Below are positions 34,060 through 45,100 of a stretch of 64,000 nucleotides of DNA, piece by piece. Position numbers and translations under genes: made by a program. The notes under the pieces are model-generated. The model searched no databases. It was not told where the DNA came from and worked only from the letters and a program-made list of their open reading frames with translations. Origin of the DNA: Hanleya hanleyi (lineage: Eukaryota > Mollusca > Polyplacophora > Lepidopleurida > Hanleyidae); NCBI GenBank assembly GCA_036873755.1, contig JAVTVY010018928.1, positions 19,664 through 83,663 on the forward strand, read 5' to 3'. The stretch's first letter is position 1, and each line of letters begins with the position of its first letter.

Positions 34060-34474
34060 AATGAGTAGAGGATCATATGTAAATTTAAAATGGCGGGCAT
34101 GTGGCACCCCAGAAAATTGTGTTTTCACTCTTTTCTGTCCGTTCATTTGCATTGTTTGTGGCCTAAAAGGACAAGAAAGTATTTAATACAGGCAAAACTA
34201 ATTATTCTATATTACATCTAGAAGTTTTTAGAGAAACATTTTTTTTAGGCCAGAAATAGGTCGAAAAATTGGTTTCCACAAAGATGATTTTGACGTCATC
34301 ATGGGGCCATCCTTGATTTTTTTTTTCAGGAAGCGCTCGAATCAAAGATACAGTGTGGAAATTTCCATCACCCTAATCTTAGAGACAGGGAAAATATATT
34401 TTTAAAAGGGGGCACTTCCCGCCCCTTCCACAGGCTGCGATACACTCCAAATCGCCTAGGCCAGATAGGGTTAA
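34060..34474 (+). mobile_element. TTAA-type MITE, left end degraded
   Basis: AAAATGGCGGGCATGTGGCACCCC, TGACGTCA at 34291-34298, ATACAGTGTGG and the right end CGCCTAGGCCAGATAGGG-TTAA (34471-34474). It lies close behind the reference copy. Confidence 0.75.
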
Positions 34475-37400
34475 GAACCATATATGAATCAAAGGTCCGA
34501 ATGTCACACAATTTGTTACATAATCAGTAACTGATTTACATATAAATGACCACACGTTATCTCCACTCACCATTACTCGGTCTCATATCAAACCAGTGAG
34601 ACTCAGCGCTGTAACAGAAATTGGTCAGCCTCCGTCCAAGTTCTACTGATGTCATATTTGTCGGACGAGCCACAGCATGTTCCAACTTTTGGATGGGCAC
34701 CTGTCGCCCCTGCAAACACGAGTAATTCGCATCAAACGTACATGAACAATCTGATTCTTCGCTACAAATCGCGCGTTGTCTAAAGCACGGTGTATATGAA
34801 TTGAAATAGATTATATTTGTATGGCCATGCATTAGATTGCATCATTGAAAAGGTTTGGAAATATAACACGAATGTGATGATAAAAAACCAACTGTATCGT
34901 TGATCTGTCTTTGCGCCCTTGAACAGTCATTGGCTGGGTACAGACGTGATGGGACTAACGCCATCTAACAGAGTATGGTGATTAACATTTGATTTTTTAT
35001 TATAAAAAAACAATGGCAATACTTAGATGAAATTAAAATAGGTATTAATACCTAATTGAGGGTCTTGTCATTTGGAAAAATATAATTTGTAATCCTTAAT
35101 ATCGAAGTTTATTATCGAGAACAAATAATAACAATGTTGACGTGCATGAAATTTGGTTTATTTTAGCATCATGTGGGCTATATTTTGCTGTATTAATCCT
35201 TCATAATGACGGCAAAAACAGTCAATCCGAGTATTTATAACAGAATATAGTTGACTGGTATGGCTTACGGCACCAAAGACGTTTCTTCAAATAAGGCTTA
35301 TAAATTCACCATTTTCTCCTCGGTCCTCTTCTTTGCGGTGTTGAAATCCGGGGTTGTTATTTTCGACACATAGCAAGTATTGGCGCGGAAGTGATCAGTG
35401 ATCCAGTCACAAAGTTAACAGTGCCGTAGGAGAGGGTAGGGCGGCAGGTACACATGGTACGAGACACAGGAAATTCTTATAACTTTATGGAGGCGGAAAA
35501 AGAAGTTGACCTGCAGCACTTGTCTAATTTAGGAATAAGGTGACTATCACACACAGTTCTCAACATAATATTGCTATCTTTGAAGACAGGCCACTGAACG
35601 TTTCCACACCATATCTTCGGATCATGCTCAACCAGAAAGTGTGACGTCCTCGTGTCGTCCTAACATAATTTTTAACGATTCTTTTTTTCGTGGTTACACT
35701 TTTGCGGTTTTTTTTTTGCCTGAAGTGCATAATAAACGATTTTTGTACAGTTTACCCATGATAAGTCTCAACGTTTCAGATCGCAATCTTTTTTGGCGTA
35801 GGGAAAATAACAGTAAGAGAACACCCCTCCCCCCCTCCCCCCACTCCGCTCTCATCCCCAGCAGCCAGACCACATAGGGTTTACAATCATCGAACGCTCG
35901 TAACACATTAAATACAACTGGATTTGAAAGCGTTTCGCAACAGATACCCAACATTAGGTATTGATGTTGTCAAATCTAAGCCATCATCTATCGGCATGTT
36001 GACTTCTCGCTTACAGCTCATTTATTCTCTCCTCAAAATTTAATCTATATCGCGTCGTGTTGGTCAGTGAGAGAACAATACCTTATCAAAGTCATGGAGA
36101 GTGGAGTTATCTCCACCTATCATGTTGGCCTCTGCAGACACAAACAATCCAGTTCGAGACACCTCGTCAAAAAAAGCCGATATGTGTAGAACTTTCCCGT
36201 CTTTCACAAGGGTCCAAGATATCCACTATAATGAAAACGACAATTCTTTTAATAAAAGTTATTCTCAAATAACCTTTGCTCAGGAATTATTCTGAGGTCA
36301 TCTAAATCTTACGGAGAGAAGATTATTCTTCAGAAAATATGTTCGTTATTCTTATTAGACAAATATACTTTTTCTTTTTCTCCGAGCGAGTTCATGGGAC
36401 TTATGTCTATTGATACATTTGCAGAGACGAATTACCTCATTACCATCATCAGAGCGGTGTTTCTGACAACCTGATGTCCAATAAACCGCCGTAAACACTG
36501 TGGTGGCCAGACAGGCCGTCACTAAGAATGAGAGAACAGCAGACAGTATCACTGACCTGCGAGGGGTCCGCCTATTTCGTTTCTGTGAGAGATAGAAAAC
36601 AATAATGAGAATTCTAGTTCCTTCCTTCGTTTTTACTGATTCTACAGGTAAGTTTACATTTTGTGCCGAGAAAGTGGAATCCATTAAACACTTGCTTGTG
36701 GGTTGCCGATTTATATACGGACTGTGACAACAGCTGGCTATTTGGATGGATATCATTCTATGTACAATTTTCTGTATGCTGTTTTTGAAAAAAATCATGT
36801 TATAGAAAAGATATCCGGGAAAGATAAAGGCAAACAATTATATTTCATATCCATGTAGTGGGTGAGGATTTGCAGGCTAGGGGAAAGTGCTTTTCATGGT
36901 CAGATCGTTTAATCACTCGGTATCGTGTGGTCTCCAAGTCATTCATATCTATTTATTTTTTTTATCTGGGAAAGACTACACAAAAGTGCGAAAATCCTAC
37001 AAATTTAGAGGAGCGTGAACAATTCTCAAGGGCATTCCTTCATTAATTTCTTTGTTTTTGTTACGATAGAAAACAGAGATACTGTCAAACCTAAAAAGAC
37101 AGTCATTTGATTCTGATGTTTTGGCCCACGGTCATACAATATGATGGGTCATAAACTAGGTAAATAGGTAGTTTGTATGTAGCTTCTCGGTTCAATGATT
37201 ATGCTCTCCAAGCTACATCCCCCTGGTACATCAATAGTAAACTTTGATCACAAGCTTCAGAATTATTAAACATGGGGTACAAAGAATTCCTTGTGGCTTC
37301 CTGTTTAAGTCAATATATTAGTTCATTTATTTCTCGTTATGGATTAGCAAGCTATATTTATGCGCTATTTTAAAGAAGAAATATGTGGCTTCATTGCACT

Positions 37401-37977
37401 CTACATTCGTTTATCTTTAAAGACAAATTCCTTCTATTTTCTCGTGAATGATGGAAACAAGTATAGTTCTTTATGGTCAAATGTGTTTTGTTTTGTACCT
37501 GTCGTAACATATGTAATATGTAACATTCGCGGAGTTTGGAAGAGATCGATTCCCGTCTATAGATTTGAGGCTGATTACATCATTTAAGTTTCATCAATTC
37601 AAGTAATGATTATTTGTGAAGAGTGTAGAGTAAATTAATGATCTAAGCTGAATTTTAATACTGAGGGCTTACCTTTTCTGATGCTGCCTGCCCACTTTGA
37701 TCGGCCGACAGTTTTCCAGTAGCCACTAACGCAGTCATAATGAGTATTTTCACTGGACCCTAACGCGAGGAATAATGTAAGTCCTCCTAATTGTTGTCTT
37801 TATGAGTTCCACTCTATGATTTATTTGACTGACAGAAGAAAGCTGATATTCTGATTGGCTGTCAGGTTGTCACGTGATATCTTACAACTGGCTGAAAAAC
37901 CTTGGCACTGAACAACGCTATGATGTGGTTATACATGTATGCGGAAGTCGCAACAAAGATATGCCTATCCTGCATCA

Positions 37978-38560
37978 TTAACCCTACGCCAGGGCAGGTG
38001 AATTTCAAGTTGTTTTCGTAGAGAATGATACCATACCAGTTACGCTTTTGGTTGGTCAGTTCGAATGAACGGTATAGAAAGATATTAACTCTGCCAAGCA
38101 GAGAGGAGAGTTGGGAGGGAGAGGGGGGCATTATGTCCACCCAACAAAATTGCTATCCTTTCTCCGGGATGAAAAAACATTGAGTGTTGACTTTCCGCGA
38201 TGCGCTGTTTTCGTCATTTTACTTCAAACTTACTGCTTTTCTTCGTGCCAAATCCATTGTGTTTAACATCAGATTATTATTTACTACTTCATCATGCAGT
38301 CCTTTCGAAGAATTACACAAGTGAAGAATCCGAGAAATCTGAACGAAAACTAGATCAAAAATGCATTTTTTTAACTACGACGACGTCATGCATGATAGGG
38401 CCATTTTGAATTTTTTACATTTCCTATGAAAGCTTGACCCAATGATACAGTGTGGTAAGTTTCAGCACCCTAGCTGAAGGAATAAGAAAAATAATTTAGC
38501 GGAGGCGGATATGGCCCGTCCCTAGTCCTCGACTGGTCCCCAAAAACCAACATAAGTTAA
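37978..38560 (+). mobile_element. TTAA-type MITE with diverged ends
   Basis: TTAACCCTACGCCAGGGC at the left. Inside are CTTTCTCCGGGATGA, TCATCATGCAG, CGACGTCATGCATG and CAGTGTGGTAAGTTTCAGC. A TTAA at 38557-38560 is the likely right end. An extra ~100 bp of unrelated sequence sits behind the left end. Confidence 0.65.
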
Positions 38561-38577
38561 ACATAAGTTAACCGTCA

Positions 38578-38697
38578 TTGGGAATTGAATGGATGACCCT
38601 TCTAATCCGTGTGAGCCATATTATTCCTGTGAACCCTGTGAAAGTCACTGATTTCTTTGTGACAACTGTACAGACAGCAAAAGAGGACAATGAATAA
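38578..38697 (+). CDS. Conserved exon-like fragment, function unknown (copy 1)
   Basis: Plus-strand frame LGIEWMTLLIRVSHIIPVNP then DFFVTTVQTAKEDNE and a stop at 38695-38697. A diverged version on the minus strand at 53577-53719 keeps the peptide: the two length differences are 3 and 6 bases and most substitutions fall in third positions, as expected for coding sequence. The left end is lost against the MITE. No family recognised. Confidence 0.45.
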   Translation: MGIEWMTLLIRVSHIIPVNPVKVTDFFVTTVQTAKEDNE

Positions 38698-39466
38698 TGT
38701 CAAAATCAAGAAATCAATTCAACTTATATTATAGACTGTTTAAGTTTTAGCCACATGCATTCCACATCAGAATTTGTATGTGACCGCACAATATCTCTCT
38801 CAAAATGGGTATTAAACTCCAAAGGACTCCTTAACATAGTTGGCAAGAGTCTGTTTTTACAACTTTGGAAACCAGTTGAAATCTATCTTTGTATGGTGTA
38901 TTATGCATTTGGGATCCCATTACAATTTTGGTGCTGTTTGTATTTGCTGCATAAACCTCCCAAAGTAATTCCAGCTAAGGAGAAGGTCGATGCAGAAGCA
39001 AGTGGATTGGTTATACTTAACTTCTTAACCAGCACCTGGTAATACTAAAACTTGCATATGGATACTATAGTATTTGACACCTTGGCTGCTAGAACTTATC
39101 AAATTTACTTTGGGGTTTACAAGAATTTCTTTCACAATGGTGTCTCTCGTTGTTGGTCTGCTTGGAAAAAAACGAGATGTATCCGTGACGGAGCGTGATT
39201 GATACCAAGACCTTTGGTTACTAGAGCGGTATAACAACGAACAGCAATGTATTGCGGTATATTTTAATTCAGGTACGCCGGATTCTTGTTTTACTCAAAC
39301 AATTACTTAAGCCACAGAAATTTAACGAAATGTTAATACACGTTGAAGAAAGATTACAGATGTTGAGAGTGTTTGATCAATTTGAATAGGACAGGTACAG
39401 CCTCTTTTTTCCTACAGGTGGACTCTTATGTTGGAAGTAGGTGCCAGTGGATCTAATGTATCCCGG

Positions 39467-39564
39467 TCAAAATATTACATCATCTACAATGACAATATAT
39501 CCCTGGATATTCTCATTCACAACGACGACGACTGAAGATCTGCGAAGATCTCTCTTAACGATAC
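39467..39564 (-). CDS. Alternative last exon (6b) of BRICHOS gene copy 2
   Basis: Identical in reading to 26684-26781: IVKRDLRR followed by a Val/Ile-rich acidic 23-residue tail with N-E-N-IQGYIV. Phase 1 entry fits the exon 5 donor at 47376. Confidence 0.6.
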
Positions 39565-40554
39565 CTGCAATATATATATTAAACATATTAAGTAAACAGG
39601 ACCGTTGGGATATACATTTAAAATTAATCTAGCCTAATCGCAATGAATTGGTGTCTACATGTAAATAAGTAACGAGCTAATAAGATGATATAGTGTGAAA
39701 CTTGTACTGTACAGTTCCAATCTAATATGTCTTTTGACTTTCGTCAGTTAGCACAAATTGCAAAACAGGCATCAAATGAAAATCAAAAATTTGTTTCGGA
39801 CAACAGTTTTCAGTGACGGCAGTCAGACAGCATGCTGCTCTTTTCCTACAAACCTATAGATTTTCAGTAGAAAATATAATTTAATCCAATTAATTTCCAA
39901 GTTACGCTATAAAAAAATAGCCTTTCAAATAATTTGCAGCAAATGAGACGAATTGCCAGAAAATAATTATTGAACCAGCAGTAGATGTGAGGTAATCCCT
40001 AGCTTATTTTTGCAGGGAAAATGTCCACTTATGTACAATGCAGGAATGAATTAGGCTTAGGAATTATTCACGTTTGAATGACGTCTGTAAGTTGTATCGC
40101 TTGAAAAATAAGAGATAACCTGAATGGTGGTAGGGACATACATGTAGAATAGCGTGATCTAGCAAGAAGGCACTTGTCATATGGCCACTCCGGCTGATAT
40201 TCTGGCCGCATTATACATGTAGCTAAAGACGCCCTAAAAAATTCGTGAATGATGTTTTGGTGTTCTGATTAAGAAAAGGGGATCAGTACACCAACCAGAT
40301 TCGATATTCGGTAGCCAGCCTTCGACAATGATGAATTTCCGCGTCCATGTTGGAAAGATCTAATTCATAAGACAATATTAGTAGTGAACTCCAAGCGGGC
40401 GTGAAATAATAATATAGATAAACACAAGCTAGATTCTTAAAAGAGTAAAGCGGTTACAGTTTTCAATGTTGCTGGAAGCCATTGTGTTCATATCGTCCAA
40501 TACATTTCACTGATCTGTTATCTTTTTCGAAATGAATTTATTAAAAGTTGTTTT

Positions 40555-41036
40555 TTAACCCTACCTGGCCTGGAACCCAGCCCCCCCCCCCCACACACAC
40601 CCGGATTGGGGTTTTTCCTTCTATCTCCGGAACGACAAAACATGAGAGCTGAGACTTCTTGATATTGTAGACTATCATATTGGGCTTATTTTTATCCTAT
40701 TTGCATAACATCCTGAACAGAGCATCATGGATAAATTCAAAATGGCGACCATTTGTGGTGGGTGACAGAACAGTTTTTGCTTTTATACGTGAAAAAGTGA
40801 GCAACGGATATTGTATTTCACATCAGGAATTATTTACTAATTTATCATGCAGTTTTTGCGAAGAAAATATAGATGAACAACATAACCTTCTCTTGTAGAG
40901 CTTGACTCAAGGGTATAGTGTGGTAAGTTTCAGCTCCTTAGCTCAAGTGGCGAGAAAAATATTTACGGGGACGAGGGGGACGGAATAGCCCCTCGGCCTA
41001 GACAGGTCTCAAATCGCCCAGGCCAGAGAAGGTTAA
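40555..41036 (+). mobile_element. TTAA-type MITE (duplicate of 27766-28247)
   Basis: Same ends and body as in copy 1 of duplicon B. Confidence 0.8.
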
Positions 41037-42150
41037 TATGTAGTTTTACGACACACAACACTGCTCTCTATTTCCAGTCAAATAGGAGCGTATCATCCCG
41101 TGCATTACTACCGTATATACTGTTGTGTATATAATTTTTAGCAGGCAATGAGCGCATTTGACTTGCATTGTGTGTATGTAATATTTGGTTTTAACCTTTG
41201 AGCTTGTCCTGTAAATACTTGCCCAGTTACTAACTTATACATACCGGTTTGTTATCGAGTGTGAACTTCAGAGATCGCGAACATTGTCTACAATCTGGAA
41301 CGAGGCGGAAAAAATTATACATATTATAAATAATAAAAATAATAATAATAATTAATAATAATTATAATTATATTATAATAACAACATCACGGTACATCAC
41401 GGGGTTTTTCCGATATTAAATTAGTTGAATGATAAATTTGAATTTCCAATTGACACCCAACTTCGGATGTTATTTATCGTCGAGTGATGAAGAATTATTA
41501 GTATTTCAGGAAAACTAAATCACCTTCTATCCCATTATCCTTCATGTATAGGATTATGCACGTACACTAAACGACCACACTATCACATTAGCTCGGGAAG
41601 TTTCAGCTTTTATTCTTCAGACCATCTTTTGTGAGGGAACTAGATGTAGGTGGCGAAAAGTTCACTGAACATTTGTGGTCAAACTCTGAAAGTGACCAGT
41701 TCGATTCTCACATGGCCATCAACCTAATCCCCAACTCATAAAAATTGTCCGCAATATTAGAAAAAAATGATTGGATATTTTTAAATGACTTTTACCCTCA
41801 AATATGACACGTTGATTAATCAATTAATTCAGCCGTATATCGACGAGATCTTAAATATTCATACTACGCAAACCGTGATTGAGACAGAATGCAATGACCC
41901 GCGTGTTACTGTACGATTAAACACAATCTTGCTTGACACAAAGAAAAATAGCACAATGCCAAATGGTGTCTATTTTCCATGCCACCGAACATTTGAATCT
42001 ATATTATTGTTTCACAAAAAAATGCATTCGGCGATAGAAAAATAAGGGAATTTTGCGACAATTGAAGAAAAATTACAGACAGACTGTACATGCATTTCAC
42101 TATTTTAAATACGACAGTTGGACGGATTATGTGGGTCAAATGAAATCTGC

Positions 42151-45100
42151 TTACACAACGACATCTTCAACTACTATGTAACCCTGAATATCGTCATTTA
42201 CAACATAAGCGGCTGGATGGGCTCTGCCCACGGCCCTCTCCATCTTACCTGCAGAAGATATTGAAAATATATAAAAAGAAACGCTCGATAGAAATATGAA
42301 AGAAATGTGGCCAAATCATAATAAATTGATATCGAAATTGAAAAATGAACCGTGGCCACTTGTACATTGTTCTTCATATTCTTATAATTCGAGAAATTTT
42401 TGCACATCCACCGAACAACACGGTGTGATCCTCTCGGCATCACCCTATAGTTAGTTATACAACACCGATCAAATTAGCTCAGGACCATACCCATATCTGA
42501 AAGTTCGGTTCTGATATTACATTTGCGCCATATACGAGAAGGGTGGTTTTAGCTATCTCCTCTCCCTTCCTGCCCACACACGATCATCTAATCAATTTAG
42601 CTGTTGCAACAGAATCCAATCACAGCGACGTTTTTCTTGTTCTTTGAGGTTTACTAGATATTTTCATCTTACGTTGATCACATACATATTTTCACTGTTC
42701 CTACGGCTAGCGGGCTGAAACTTACCACATTAGATCTTTGGATCAAGCTCTACTGGATTATGTAAAAAAAATATCTACAGTGACGATCATTTTCTAAAAG
42801 GCATTTTTTGGCCAACGTTTCGGTAGGATTTTTTTATTTAGACGTTTCCTTCACAAAAACTACATTTTAAATTAGTAAATAATAATCTGATATGAAATAA
42901 AATATGTTTTACCCACTTTTCCATGCAGAAAGGCCCAAATTTTGAAGAAATCTAACAAAAATATAACTTTTCTGTTACCCTACAACGGCCGCCAATTTGA
43001 ATTTTCGCGATATGATAATCTACAAAGTCACGGAGTATCAGCTCTCATTTTTCTGTCGTTCCGGAGATGGGAGCAAACACCAACACGAGAATGAGAGGGA
43101 GGGAAGTGCTCCTCCCCCAGGCCATGTACGGTTAACATATACAATAACAGCGATGTTGTTTCGGATTATCTGAAGTTCACTACATATTTCCATCATCACA
43201 ATTAGTTTTTCTGATATCTGGAACAGTGTTTAGGCTGGAAAAACTCTTTTCATCACATTGAAAAACCATATTACGCCTAACTATTGGGTATTCCAATGGG
43301 TACTAATTGTGCACCCCTGTTGGCTGACCTGTATCTGTTCTCTTATGAATATGACTATATGCAGGCGCTTTCAAAAATCGATCCATTCAACGCCCGTTCC
43401 TTCTCATTCACCAAACGCTATATAGACGATCTTCTCGCTGTGGATAATCGCTATACATATGACGCCGTGAAGGAAAATATCCACCTTCACTGGATTTGAA
43501 GGAAACTACATATAGCCCTACAGGCACATCTTATTTAGATCTCTATCTCTATAAAAATGAAGCGGGCATTCTCTCTCGTCGACTTTATGACAAAAGAGAT
43601 GATTACAATTTCGACATCGTAAACTATCCCTTTTCCAGTGGGACCTGCGTATGGCGTATACATATCTCGCTTAGTAGCATTTGCTAGATCCTGTGTTAAA
43701 TGTGATGATTTTAATCAACGTCACAAAACATTGTTGCAGAAACTTATAAAACAGGGCTATTCCACAAAGCGCCTCCACTCAAAATTTCTCAAATTTGACG
43801 ATACATATCGCATGCTGATAGCAAAATACGAACGTAGCGTACAAGATCTATGGCGCTACGTTTCGTAACTTGTGTCTAATTCCGCTTAACCCGGGGCTAG
43901 GGGCCGTATGAACCCATGTACGTCAAGATCCTCATGGTACTGATATGAACAGTCACAATCAAAGCGTGACTGAGATACATCATTCTTTAGATGACGACTT
44001 TACAACGAATATTATGGATTAAGAATACTGATCAGCGATACGGATTTGATATTTTTGGAACATCATGATGCCTTGCCGGCATCATTGAAAACTGTTGACC
44101 GCTTCTCTCTTGCAGGAAACAAGGCTATGTTTATGTATACAATGATTGTCTTTTTGAATTTGGTACTAATACTATTATATAGAATATGGAATAGATCTTT
44201 GGATTATGGACGCGGATATTCTCTAATGGACGACGGCTGGATTATGAATGACGGACTAGACGCTTGTAATTACACCGGTTACAATTTTAAACTAGAGCCT
44301 TAGGCACTGAAACGAGTCTATTTATATCATGAGCAAATCAGGCTGTTGGAATAATTCTATCAACTCTTTGATGTTCAATTCCATTGCAAAGAGCCATGTA
44401 AATTTTACTACAATCCACTCTCATTTCTCAATTATCTGAACAAGGCTCTCTAGTGAATTAAGGTAAATGTACATGTACCAAACATATTTCAATAAAATAA
44501 CTTTGGATACTGTCTAGGTTTAGCTACACTATTAACAAAGCTGAAGGTCATAAGCTAGAGAGACATGACAGATGGGACAAATTCATTATTTGTTATAAAC
44601 CCGAATGATAGGATATATAATGTGTACAGAAAGTGTATAGAAATGTATAGAAAGTGTACCATTCGGTAGAAAATGACAAAAAAACTCAGTCTGGGATACA
44701 ATGTATAAATTCTATGGACTGGAGTTATGCTTAGTGAATCCTCTCATAGCATCTTATAGACGTATACATGTACATTCTGACGTCAGTACACCCACAGTTT
44801 GAGAGGTTACAAATTCTGACAATAGTAGAATGTCAAAGTATATTCTGAAGACCAACAGGTTTATGTGAGTATTTACATGTATAGAACAGAATTGCTGGGA
44901 ATTTTCCATCTGTTCAGCACTGAACTTACTCTCATTTTGCTCTTTTCTAGCTTGTAATAAGTACATTTAGGTCACTTTTATTCACTGTAACTTGATAACA
45001 GGAGCCTGCCCAGCCAGATGAACCAGGCCTATGATCTAGAGTCATGCAGGACAACTGCATATCTTTGCTATACAGAGGGTCTGGTGGAGGGGGTGTTGGT

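Larger units (their letters stand above)
29347..37738 (-). pseudogene. BRICHOS-domain precursor gene, copy 1 (exon 4 damaged)
   Basis: Six exons on the minus strand: 1 at 37738-37673, 2 at 36582-36436, 3 at 36225-36082, 4 remnant at 35390-35310, 5 at 34709-34571, 6a at 29444-29347. Coding sequence matches copy 2 except for exon 4. There a deletion (88 nt net, 3 unmatched bases left) removed the splice acceptor and the first 21 nt (GLFAIRD), leaving FRANTCYV onward with no usable AG. Exon 4 starts and ends in phase 0, so skipping it would keep the frame but drop 34 residues including one of the two conserved BRICHOS cysteines. A folded BRICHOS domain is therefore unlikely. The other exons have canonical borders: donors GTAAGC, GTAATT, GTATTG, GTGAGT; acceptors CACAG, TATAG, TTGCAG, CTGCAG. 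Intron 5 holds RT-element and MITE insertions. Confidence 0.75.
25942..38724. repeat. Tandem duplicon B, copy 1 (about 12.8 kb)
   Basis: Begins TATATTATAGACTG at 25942 and is followed head-to-tail by copy 2, which begins with the same bases at 38725. The last bases of copy 1 (CAATTCAACTT) equal the last bases of copy 2 before it diverges at 51619. Indels against copy 2 include 6 bases near 27358, 15 near 29268 and 88 net near 35391. Confidence 0.95.

Noticed and set aside
34571..34709. Exon 5 as the true end of the BRICHOS gene (NGEWR stop in the next bases)
   Set aside because: Possible, but the GTGAGT donor plus two downstream exons in matching phase make splicing the better reading; kept as an alternative in the gene entry.
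35600..35890. A further degraded TTAA-type MITE ending near the CACATAGGGTTTA at 35870
   Set aside because: Only the C-rich stretch and a vague end resemble the family; not enough to call.
36355..36837. A 160-codon minus-strand frame with a hydrophobic segment
   Set aside because: Only 36436-36582 is exon; the rest is intron read-through on both sides of the GT..AG borders.
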